Of a stretch of 64,000 nucleotides of DNA, positions 56,066 to 64,000 are shown piece by piece. The first letter of the stretch is position 1. Each line of letters begins with the position of its first letter. The position numbers and the translations under genes are program-made. The notes beneath the pieces were generated by a model. It was not told the DNA's origin. It saw only the letters and a program-made list of their open reading frames with translations, and did no database searches. Source of the DNA: an uncultured Acidimicrobiia bacterium (GTDB lineage: Bacteria; Actinomycetota; Acidimicrobiia; Acidimicrobiales; CAIXPF01); contig CAIXPF010000094.1 in NCBI GenBank assembly GCA_903921205.1, positions 1 to 64,000 on the forward strand, read 5' to 3'.

Positions 56066-56323
56066 TCAGGCCAGCTTGTGACCCTTCAGCGCCGACGGGG
56101 CGATGATCTTCACCGCACCACCGGCGGTCACGCAGGCGGCTGCGTCTTCATAGGCGAGACCCGTCCCGATCAAGCCGTCACCGACATGGTTGGTGTTGTC
56201 GAAGTGACAGATCGTCACCTTGGCCGGCGCCTTCGAGGCCGCGAACGCCGGCGCCGCCACCGCCAGCACACCGCCGGTGGCAACCACCGCAACCGCCATG
56301 ACCTTGATCCGCTTGAACGACAT
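56066..56323 (-). CDS. small secreted protein
   Basis: Signal peptide (VMAVAVVATGGVLAVAAPAFAA) then VTICHFDN...IIAPSALKGHKLA. Confidence 0.65.
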   Translation of the reverse strand: MSFKRIKVMAVAVVATGGVLAVAAPAFAASKAPAKVTICHFDNTNHVGDGLIGTGLAYEDAAACVTAGGAVKIIAPSALKGHKLA

Positions 56324-56481
56324 GGAACTCCTCCACCGTGCACCCGTACCGGAGCCACCGGCACGTCGATCCGGACCTCCCGGAGGATGACCACGGTGTC
56401 ACGGTCCGAACTGCCCGTCACGGGTCGAACGACCCGATTCGCCGCGGACCTGTCACCGAGGCGCGGTGACCACCCGGACGG

Positions 56482-56523
56482 TTCCGACCGGTGGCCGGGT
56501 TCCGGAACCCGTTTCCGACCGGT
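56482..56523. promoter_or_regulatory. direct repeats flanking a perfect palindrome upstream of asnB
   Basis: TTCCGACCGGT at 56482-56492 and 56513-56523; CGGGTTCCGGAACCCG at 56496-56511. Confidence 0.6.
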
Positions 56524-56558
56524 CGCATCGGCGACGGCCGGCGATACCGTGGGCGGCC

Positions 56559-58499
56559 ATGTGCGGCATCGTCGGCATCCTGGACCCGGCCGCACGCCGC
56601 CCGGCCCAGGCCACCGAGGCCCTGCTCACCGACCTGGCCGTGCAGATGACGGCCCGGGGACCCGACGGTGAGGGCACCTGGGTGGACGCCGCCGCCGGAA
56701 TAGGCCTGGGCCATCGCCGCCTGTCGATCCTGGACCTCTCCCCGGCCGGGGCGCAGCCGATGGTGTCCGCCGACGGGCGCTGGGTGCTCACCTACAACGG
56801 CGAGATCTACGACCACCACGAGCTCGCCGTCGAGCTCGACGCCGCCGGTGTGGCCCGCCGCGGCCATTCCGACACCGAGATCCTGGTCGAGGCGGTGGCC
56901 CGCTGGGGGCTCGACCAGGTGCTCGGCCGCATCGACGGGATGTACGCCTTCGGGTTGTGGGACCGGCGCGAGCGTCGGCTCACCCTGGTGCGCGACCGCC
57001 TCGGCGAGAAGCCGCTCTACTACGGCACCCTCGGCACCGGGGAGTTCGTGTTCGCCTCCACCCTCGACGTGCTGCGGGCCCACCCCGCCTTCGACCGGCC
57101 CGTCGACCGCAACGCCCTGGCGCTGTACTTCCGGCACAAGTACGTGCCCGCACCCTGGTCGATCTACCAAGGGATCCGGAAGCTGGAACCCGGATGCCGG
57201 CTCGAGGTGGACGCCGAGGGCCGTGCCGGTGCGCCGCAGCCCTACTGGTCCTTCCTGGAGGTCGCCGGGCGCGGCGCCACCTGGTCGGGTTCCGCCGACG
57301 ACGCCGTCGAGCGTCTCGACGAGTTGCTGCGCCGTTCGGTGCGCCGGCGGATGGTGGCCGACGTCGCCGTCGGCGCCTTCCTCTCCGGGGGCATCGACAG
57401 CTCCGCCGTCGTCGCGGTCGCCCAGCAGGAGTCCTCGGAGCCGGTGCGGACCTTCACGATCGGCTCGCCCGCCGCCGACTACGACGAGTCCTCCGACGCC
57501 CGGGCGGTGGCCCGTCATCTCGGCACCGACCACGACGAACTGGTCGTCTCCGACGCCGATGCCCGCGGTGCGCTCGACCGGCTCGGCACCCTGTTCGACG
57601 AACCGTTCGGCGACTCGTCGCAGGTCCCGACGTTCCTCGTGGCCCAACTGGCGCGGCGCAGCGTGACGGTGGCGTTGTCCGGCGACGGCGGCGACGAGCT
57701 GTTCGCCGGCTACAACCGTCACCTCTGGGTGCCGGCGATCTGGGACCGGATCGGTCCGATCCCCGTCGGCGTGCGCCGGGCGGCGGCTGCGGCAGCCCGC
57801 CGGGTGCCGCCCGCCGCCTGGGACTCGGCGGCCCGGTTGCTGCCCGCCGGACGCCGTCCCCGCCAGGCGGGCCTGAAGGTGGCCAAGGTCCTCGGCATCG
57901 CCGATGCCGCATCCGCCGAGGAGGTGTACGGGCGCCTGGTGTCGCACTGGCAGGACCCCACCGCCCTGGTGCGCGGCGCCACCGAGCCGCCGACCCTGCA
58001 CACCGACCGCTCCCGGTGGCCGGCGGTCGACGGCATCGTCGCCCACATGTGCGCGCTCGACACCGTCACCTACCTCCCCGACGACATCCTGGTGAAGGTC
58101 GACCGGGCCACCATGGCGGTCTCGTTGGAGGGGCGGATCCCGCTGCTGGACCGTGACCTCGTGGAGTTCGCGGCCGGCCTGCCGGTCGACCTCCGCATCC
58201 GTGACGGGCGGGCCAAGTGGCCGTTGCGCCGGGTCCTGGCCCGCTACGTGCCCGAGGCGCTGTTCGAACGACCCAAGTCCGGGTTCGGGGTCCCGATCGA
58301 ACAGTGGCTGCGCGGACCGTTGCGGGCGTGGGCGGAGGAGCGCCTGTTCTCCCCCGTCACCCGGTCCTTCCTCGACGACGCGTTGCTCCGCCGCACCTGG
58401 GACGCACACCAGTCCGGCCGCAGGGACAACGCCCACGAGCTGTGGGACGTGCTGTCGTTCGCCTCGTGGTGCGACGCGCGCGGCATCACAGGAGCCTGA
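56559..58499 (+). CDS. asnB: asparagine synthase (glutamine-hydrolysing)
   Basis: MCGIVGILD (Cys2 GATase), YNGEIYDH, FLSGGIDSSAVVAVA, LSGDGGDELFAGYNRH. Confidence 0.94.
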   Translation: MCGIVGILDPAARRPAQATEALLTDLAVQMTARGPDGEGTWVDAAAGIGLGHRRLSILDLSPAGAQPMVSADGRWVLTYNGEIYDHHELAVELDAAGVARRGHSDTEILVEAVARWGLDQVLGRIDGMYAFGLWDRRERRLTLVRDRLGEKPLYYGTLGTGEFVFASTLDVLRAHPAFDRPVDRNALALYFRHKYVPAPWSIYQGIRKLEPGCRLEVDAEGRAGAPQPYWSFLEVAGRGATWSGSADDAVERLDELLRRSVRRRMVADVAVGAFLSGGIDSSAVVAVAQQESSEPVRTFTIGSPAADYDESSDARAVARHLGTDHDELVVSDADARGALDRLGTLFDEPFGDSSQVPTFLVAQLARRSVTVALSGDGGDELFAGYNRHLWVPAIWDRIGPIPVGVRRAAAAAARRVPPAAWDSAARLLPAGRRPRQAGLKVAKVLGIADAASAEEVYGRLVSHWQDPTALVRGATEPPTLHTDRSRWPAVDGIVAHMCALDTVTYLPDDILVKVDRATMAVSLEGRIPLLDRDLVEFAAGLPVDLRIRDGRAKWPLRRVLARYVPEALFERPKSGFGVPIEQWLRGPLRAWAEERLFSPVTRSFLDDALLRRTWDAHQSGRRDNAHELWDVLSFASWCDARGITGA

Positions 58500-58501
58500 T
58501 C

Positions 58502-59587
58502 GTGGCCCGGGTCCTGCACCTCATCGCCGCCGACCACCGCCGCGGCGCGGAGACCTTCGCCGTGGAGCTCGCCGAACACCTGCGCCGCGCCGGCCACGAC
58601 GTGCGCGTGCTGGCCGTGGCGCGATCCGGCTCCCCTGATGCCCTTCCCGTCGAGCTCGCCGGGCGCAGCAGGACCGATCCGGCGGCACTCGCCCGGGTCG
58701 TGGCGGCGGCTCGCTGGTCCGACGCCGTCGTGTCCTTCGGTTCGAGCTCGGTGCTGCCCGGAGCGGCCGCCGCCCGGCTGACGCGGCGGCCCTTCGTGTA
58801 CCGGAACATCGGCGACCCATCGGTATGGGGCGCGGTCACCGCCGCCGACCTGCGCATCGGTGCCCCGCTACGGAGCGCCCGGGTGGTCGTGGCGTTGTAC
58901 CCCGGCGCCGCCGATGCCCTGGTGGGCGCCTACCGGCTCGATCCGGCACGGGTACGGGTCATCCCCCGCGGTGTGCCGGAGGACGCCTTCGAACCCGCCG
59001 ACGCCACCACTCGCCGACGGTCGCTCGACGTCCTCGGTCTCGACCCTGCTCGGCGCTGGATCGCCTATGTCGGGGCGCTGAGCGCCGAGAAGGATCCGCT
59101 GCTCGCCGTGGACGCGCTCGGGTACCTTCCCGACGACGTCGGGCTGGTGGTCGCCGGGGACGGGCCGTTGGGCGAGGACGTGCGGATCCGGGCGGCCCAC
59201 TTCGGCGATCGGTGCCGGCTCCTCGGCACGGTCCGCGACGTGGCCGGGGTCTACGCCGCGTCCTCGGTGCTCGTGCTGCCGAGCCGCACCGAGGGCATTC
59301 CCGGCGCGGTGGTCGAAGCGGGTCTCGCGGCCCGGCCCGCGGTGGCGTTCCCGGTCGGGGGCGTTCCCGGTGTCGTGCTCGACGGGGTGACCGGGCGGCT
59401 CGCCGGCGAGCGCACCCCGGCCGCGGTGGCGGCGGCGCTCGTCGAGGTCCTCGAGCGGCCCGACGATCTGGGACGGGCGGCCCGGGCACACTGCCTGGCC
59501 CACTTCTGCATGTCCCGGGTCGGCGCGGCCTGGGAGCAGGTCGTCGCCGACGTGACCACGACCGGGCCAGGCCGAACCGGCGGCTGA
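58502..59587 (+). CDS. glycosyltransferase family 4
   Basis: RVLHLIAADHRRGAETFAVELAEHL, IAYVGALSAEKDPLLAVDAL, VLPSRTEGIPGAVVEAGLAARPAVAFPVGG; GTG start. Confidence 0.88.
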   Translation: MARVLHLIAADHRRGAETFAVELAEHLRRAGHDVRVLAVARSGSPDALPVELAGRSRTDPAALARVVAAARWSDAVVSFGSSSVLPGAAAARLTRRPFVYRNIGDPSVWGAVTAADLRIGAPLRSARVVVALYPGAADALVGAYRLDPARVRVIPRGVPEDAFEPADATTRRRSLDVLGLDPARRWIAYVGALSAEKDPLLAVDALGYLPDDVGLVVAGDGPLGEDVRIRAAHFGDRCRLLGTVRDVAGVYAASSVLVLPSRTEGIPGAVVEAGLAARPAVAFPVGGVPGVVLDGVTGRLAGERTPAAVAAALVEVLERPDDLGRAARAHCLAHFCMSRVGAAWEQVVADVTTTGPGRTGG

Positions 59588-59651
59588 ACGCGTCACCACC
59601 GCGTCCGTTACGGTGACGGACCCGTCCGCCACCGGCATCGGGCGGAGTGAG

Positions 59652-62111
59652 ATGGGGGAACCAATGCTGTCGCCGTACCGCGTCCTCGACTGCACCGACG
59701 ACCGGGGGCAGCTCGCAGGGTTCCTGCTCGCCCAGCTCGGGGCCGACGTCGTCCTGGTCGAACCGCCGGGCGGCAGCGCCGCCCGCCACCGCTCGCCCTT
59801 CGTCGGTGACGTGCCCGATCCCGAGCGGGGGCTGTGGCACCTGGCCTACAACCGGGGCAAGCGATCGGTCACCGTCGAGGTGGCGACCGAGGCGGGCCGC
59901 GCCGAGCTGGCCGAGTTGGCGTCGGGCGTCGACGTCCTGCTGTGGTCGGGCCGGCCCGAGGATCTGCCCTTCGACCACGCCTCGCTCGCGGCGCGCAACC
60001 CCGGGCTGATCACGGTGGTGCTCACCCCCTTCGGGCTCGACGGGCCGAAGGCCGGCTGGGTCGACACCGACCTCGTGATCGGGGCCTCCGCCTGCCAGTC
60101 GGCACTGTGCGGCAACCCCGACCTGCCACCGCTGCGCTGGGGGTCGCCCCAGGCCTACCAGCACGGGGCTGCCGACATGGCGGTGGCCGCGCTGGTGGCC
60201 CTGGCCGAACGGGCCCGATCCGGGGTCGGCCAGTTCGCCGAGGTCTCGGCCCAGGTGTCGTGCCTGCAGGCGGCGTTCTGCTACTTCCTCAACGCCGCCT
60301 GGCAGGCACCGACCATGCGGCGCGCCGGCGACGGGCTCGACTACGGCGCCTACCGGACCCGCTGGGTGTACCCGGCGACCGACGGCGAGGTGTCCATCAC
60401 CTTGGTCTTCGGCGCCGCCATGGAGGAGTTCAACCGCAACCTGTTCCAGTGGATCTGGGAGGAGGGCGGTTGCGACGAGGCCACCCGCGACCTGCCGTGG
60501 ACCTCCTTCGCCACGCAGCTGTTCACCGGCGAGGTCCCCGCATCGGAGGTCGACCGACTCGGTGAGGTCATCGCCGCGTTCACCGCACGGTTCAGCAAGG
60601 CCGAGCTGCTCGCGGAATCACGCCGCCGCAGGGTGCTGCTGGCCCCGGTCGCCACGCCGAGCGAGGTCATGGACAACGACCATCTCGCCGCCCGGGCGTT
60701 CTGGGACCTCACCGACGACGAGGTCACCGGCGGCGAGCACCGCTACCCGGGCCGGTTCCTCGTCGCCTCGGCGACGCCGTTGCGATCGTTGGCACGGGCC
60801 CCGCGGCTCGGCGAGCACGACGCGACCCACCGCCGGCCTGCCACCTCCCCCGCACCGCCCACCGTACCCACCGTACCCACCGTACCGACCGTGCCGACCG
60901 TGCCGACCGCGGAGCCGGCGTTGGCCGGGTTGAAGGTGCTGGACCTGTCGTGGTCGGTCGCCGGACCATACGTCGGCCGGCTGCTGGCCGACTTCGGGGC
61001 CGACGTCGTCAAGGTCGAGACCCGCACCCGGCCCGACCTGGCCCGCACCGCGCCGACCTTCCATCCCGGCAACGAACAGCACCCGCTCGAGGGCAGCGGG
61101 CTGTTCCACAACGGCAACGCCGGCAAACGCAGCCTGGAGCTCGACCTGTCCACCCCCGCCGGCAAGGACGTGCTGTGGGATCTGGTCCGCTGGTGCGACG
61201 TGGTGGTCGAGAGCTTCTCCGCCGGCGCGCTCGAGCGGATGGGCTTCGGCTACGACCGTCTCGCCGAGGTCAACCCCGGCGTCATCCTGCTGTCGAGCTG
61301 CCTGCCCGGCCAGACCGGCACCCTGGACCTGCCCGGCTACGGCAACCTCACCACGGCGATGTTCGGGTTCACCGCGGTCACCCGCTGGCCCGGCCGGCCG
61401 GCCGCCGGACCGTTCGGGGCCTACACCGACGTGGTCTCCCCGCGCTTCGGGCTCGCCGGGCTGCTCGCTGCGCTCGACCACCGCCGACGGACCGGCGAGG
61501 GCCAGCACCTCGACCTGTCCCAGGCCGAGGGCTCGCTGCACTTCATCACCACCGCCCTGCTCGACGCCGAGATCAACGGTCGCGACGCCGAGGCGCCCGG
61601 CAACAGCGACCCGGATCTGGCACCGCACGGCATCTACCCCACCGCCGGGGACGACCGCTGGGTGGCCGTCGCCTGTACCGACGACGCCCAGTGGCGCACC
61701 CTCGCCACCCTGTTGGGCCGGGCCGATCTGGCCGGCTGGGACCGGGCCGAACGGCTCGCCCACCGCGACGAGCTCGACGCCCTGCTGGCGTCGTGGACCA
61801 CCGACCAGGACGCGGCCGGCCTCGAGGTGACGCTGCAGGCGGCCGGGGTGGCGGCGCACCAGGTGCAGAACACCGTCGAGGTCCTCGCCGACGCCCAGTT
61901 GCAGCATCTCGGCCACTTCGTCACCGTCGAGCACCCCTTGCTCGGCCCGCTGGTGCTCGAGGGTCCCCGCTTCCGGCTGTCACGCACCCCCGGCCGCACG
62001 GTGGTGCCCGGCCCCGTCTACGGCCAGCACACCACCGAGGTACTGCACGGTACGCTCGGCTACGACGATGCCCGCATCGAAGCCCTGCGGGCCGACGGCG
62101 TGGTCCGCTGA
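59652..62111 (+). CDS. fused two-domain CaiB/BaiF CoA-transferase (paralogue of 28030-30465)
   Basis: LSPYRVLDCTDDRGQLAGFLLAQLGADVVLVEPP...; C-domain AYTDVVSPRFGLAGLLAALDHRRRTGEGQ. Confidence 0.88.
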   Translation: MGEPMLSPYRVLDCTDDRGQLAGFLLAQLGADVVLVEPPGGSAARHRSPFVGDVPDPERGLWHLAYNRGKRSVTVEVATEAGRAELAELASGVDVLLWSGRPEDLPFDHASLAARNPGLITVVLTPFGLDGPKAGWVDTDLVIGASACQSALCGNPDLPPLRWGSPQAYQHGAADMAVAALVALAERARSGVGQFAEVSAQVSCLQAAFCYFLNAAWQAPTMRRAGDGLDYGAYRTRWVYPATDGEVSITLVFGAAMEEFNRNLFQWIWEEGGCDEATRDLPWTSFATQLFTGEVPASEVDRLGEVIAAFTARFSKAELLAESRRRRVLLAPVATPSEVMDNDHLAARAFWDLTDDEVTGGEHRYPGRFLVASATPLRSLARAPRLGEHDATHRRPATSPAPPTVPTVPTVPTVPTVPTAEPALAGLKVLDLSWSVAGPYVGRLLADFGADVVKVETRTRPDLARTAPTFHPGNEQHPLEGSGLFHNGNAGKRSLELDLSTPAGKDVLWDLVRWCDVVVESFSAGALERMGFGYDRLAEVNPGVILLSSCLPGQTGTLDLPGYGNLTTAMFGFTAVTRWPGRPAAGPFGAYTDVVSPRFGLAGLLAALDHRRRTGEGQHLDLSQAEGSLHFITTALLDAEINGRDAEAPGNSDPDLAPHGIYPTAGDDRWVAVACTDDAQWRTLATLLGRADLAGWDRAERLAHRDELDALLASWTTDQDAAGLEVTLQAAGVAAHQVQNTVEVLADAQLQHLGHFVTVEHPLLGPLVLEGPRFRLSRTPGRTVVPGPVYGQHTTEVLHGTLGYDDARIEALRADGVVR
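60858..60911. repeat. 9-bp tandem repeat encoding PTV linker
   Basis: CCCACCGTA/CCGACCGTG units encoding PTVPTVPTVPTVPTVPTA between the two CoA-transferase domains. Confidence 0.92.
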
Positions 62112-62214
62112 CGGCGGCGTCCCGATAACAGCCGGTCCGGTCGCTGCACGGCGGTCCTGCCGCACCGAGCCTCAGCGCACGTATCCAGCCGGCTCGGCCG
62201 GCTCGTCGCGATCC

Positions 62215-62559
62215 TCAGTGGTGCTGGTCGCCACCGTCCCGGGTATCGGATCCGTACTCGCGCTCGACCCGTGCGACCCGGACCCGGTACGCGGCGTAGA
62301 GGTCCTCCCGGCCGCGCTGCTGGGCCGCCAGATGCGCGGCCACCTGCTTCCACGCCCGGGCGTCGGCCTCGCTGCGCCAGTAGCTGACGGTGATCCCCAG
62401 CGCGTCCCGGGCCGACTCGTGGCCGAGGTACCCGGGCTGTTCGGCCACCAACGCCTCCATGGCCGACGCCAGCTCGCCGTACCCGTCCTCGTCCCCGCCC
62501 CGTCGGACCGACGTGAAGATGACGGCCGTGTACGGCGGATCGGGGGTCGCGGCGATCAT
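62215..62559 (-). CDS. antibiotic biosynthesis monooxygenase (ABM) domain protein
   Basis: YTAVIFTSVRRGGDEDGYGELASAMEALVAEQPGYLGHESARDALGITVSYWRSEADARAWKQ. Confidence 0.8.
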   Translation of the reverse strand: MIAATPDPPYTAVIFTSVRRGGDEDGYGELASAMEALVAEQPGYLGHESARDALGITVSYWRSEADARAWKQVAAHLAAQQRGREDLYAAYRVRVARVEREYGSDTRDGGDQHH

Positions 62560-62618
62560 GGGCCGAACCTACTGCGGGGTCCCGCAGCAGGCCGCTGTGC
62601 CCCTGGTAGAACAGGTCC

Positions 62619-63401
62619 ATGACGACGTTGCGCCCGAAGGCCGGCCTCGACCGTGCCGGTCTCGAGCAGGAGATCGCCACCCGCTCGTGGTTCCACACCT
62701 TCGACCTCGGCGACGGCCTGCGTACCCCAGGGTATGACGACACGTTGAACAAGCTCGAGATCCTGCACCTGCCGGCCGACCTGACAGGCCGGACGGTGCT
62801 CGACATCGGCAGCTACGACGGGTTCTTCGCCTTCGAGTGCGAGGCCCGCGGCGCCGAACGGGTGATGGCCACCGATCGCTGGTGTTGGGAATGGCCCGGC
62901 AACGACGCCCGGCGGAACTTCGACTGGATGCGCGACATACTCGACAGTACGGTCGAGGATCGCTTGGTCTCGGTCGAGGAACTCACCCCCGAGGCCGTCG
63001 ACGGCACCTACGACGTGGTGCTGTTCCTCGGCGTGCTCTACCACGCTCCCGATCCGCTCGGGTACCTCCGCCGGGTCCGTGAGGTGACCCGGGGCACCCT
63101 GGTGGTCGAGACCCTGGTCGACCTGCTCGACGTCGACGTCCCGGCTGCGGCGTACTACCCGGGCGCGTCGATGAACAACGACGCCAGCAACCACTGGGGC
63201 CCGAACGCGGCCGCGGTCGAAGGGCTGCTGCGTGACGCCGGGTTCACCGACGTACGCCGCTTCGACCCGTGGAGCAGCAACCGCACCTGGGCCCTGCACC
63301 TCGACGGCAACCGACCGCGCCGGCTGAGCCGGCGGGTGCGGGAACGGCTCGACAGCCGGGCCCGCAGCGGCCGCATGGTGTTCCACGCCACCGTGGCGTG
63401 A
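62619..63401 (+). CDS. class I SAM methyltransferase, CmoB-like/DUF1698
   Basis: SWFHTFDLGDGLRTPGYDD, GRTVLDIGSYDGFFAFECEARGAERVMATDRW, YDVVLFLGVLYHAPDPLGYLRRV. Confidence 0.85.
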   Translation: MTTLRPKAGLDRAGLEQEIATRSWFHTFDLGDGLRTPGYDDTLNKLEILHLPADLTGRTVLDIGSYDGFFAFECEARGAERVMATDRWCWEWPGNDARRNFDWMRDILDSTVEDRLVSVEELTPEAVDGTYDVVLFLGVLYHAPDPLGYLRRVREVTRGTLVVETLVDLLDVDVPAAAYYPGASMNNDASNHWGPNAAAVEGLLRDAGFTDVRRFDPWSSNRTWALHLDGNRPRRLSRRVRERLDSRARSGRMVFHATVA

Positions 63402-63426
63402 CGGACCGGACCCGACCGGATAAGCC

Positions 63427-64000
63427 CTACGCCACCGGCCCGGGGACGCCGTCGAAACGCACCCGGTCGACGTCGAAGCTGCCCGGACGCCACCAGCGGT
63501 CGAGATCGGCCGACGTCCCGAGTCGTTCGGTACCACCACGGTGGAACACCAACGCCCCGTTCTTCCCGCCGATCCGGCGGTCGTCGCCGTCGATCTCGAT
63601 CCACGCCCCCTCGTAGAGCGCCACCACCGCGACGTCGGAGACCTCGAGGAACTGCGCCAGGCGCTCCGCCCTGGTCTCCGCCATCAACGTCGAGCCCGGA
63701 TCGGCGTCGACGTAGTGCGGGTTGATCTGGAACGGCACCAGGCCCAACGCCGCCAGACCCGGCGGGTCGACGATGGGCATGTCGTTGGTGGTGCGGATCG
63801 TCGGCGCCGCGATGTTGGTCCCCGCCGAGGCACCGGCATAGGCGAGCTCGCCCGAACGGACGCGCCGGCGCAGCACCTCGAGCACCCCGAGCCGGTAGAG
63901 GGCGTCGAGCAACCGGAACGTGTTCCCCCCGCCGACCAACAGGCAGCGCGCCTCGGCGATGGCCCGGGCCGGCTGTCCGTCGCGATGGACGCCGACGACG
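63427..64000 (-). CDS. peptidase E (S51 family), N-terminus beyond window
   Basis: LVGGGNTFRLLDAL, YAGASAGTNIAAPTI, DMPIVDPPGLAALGLVPFQINPHY. Confidence 0.87.
   Translation of the reverse strand, partial: VVGVHRDGQPARAIAEARCLLVGGGNTFRLLDALYRLGVLEVLRRRVRSGELAYAGASAGTNIAAPTIRTTNDMPIVDPPGLAALGLVPFQINPHYVDADPGSTLMAETRAERLAQFLEVSDVAVVALYEGAWIEIDGDDRRIGGKNGALVFHRGGTERLGTSADLDRWWRPGSFDVDRVRFDGVPGPVA

Noticed and set aside
56418-58436. 672-aa minus-strand ORF
   Set aside because: Antisense shadow of asnB
1-64000. Defence islands, toxin-antitoxin pairs, prophage, IS elements
   Set aside because: No transposase, integrase, restriction, nuclease or TA motifs recognised in either strand

Overview
High-GC, densely coded chromosomal window of an actinobacterial type (best guess Acidimicrobiia-like; this is inference from gene content). 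I find about 60 protein-coding genes, one tRNA-Lys(TTT), and no rRNA, CRISPR array, transposase, prophage or recognisable defence system. Left part (0-18 kb): partial proC, MBL-fold hydrolase, DksA-like protein, YbjN/mshA/XRE regulator/RsiG-like/CdsA-like/MoaD block on the minus strand, phosphatase, YgjP-like peptidase, RmlD-like, ProA-like, ABC1 kinase, tRNA-Lys, tandem CMD protein, SurE, PhyH dioxygenase, thioesterase, P450. Middle (18-50 kb): a catabolic region with fused 2-oxoacid:ferredoxin oxidoreductase, five luciferase-like (LLM) oxidoreductases, several SDRs, MFS transporter, fused CaiB/BaiF CoA-transferase, amidohydrolase, single-chain acyl-CoA carboxylase, MhuD-like heme monooxygenase, CoxM/CoxS-type subunits without CoxL. 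Right part (50-64 kb): membrane protein with CP-H motifs, two-component system, secreted beta-helix protein, multicopper oxidase, small secreted protein, asnB, glycosyltransferase, second fused CoA-transferase, methyltransferase, partial peptidase E. Most notable: an RsiG-type anti-sigma homologue (4457-5032) with two copies of the c-di-GMP-binding signature E-x3-S-x2-R-x3-(Q/H)-x3-D; an SDR lacking the catalytic Tyr/Lys and bracketed by two different 15-bp minisatellites; CoxM and CoxS genes split by a CPBP protease gene with no CoxL; a direct-repeat/palindrome element upstream of asnB; and a 7-bp tandem repeat directly upstream of an LLM gene. All family calls are from reading motifs by eye; no database search was run.
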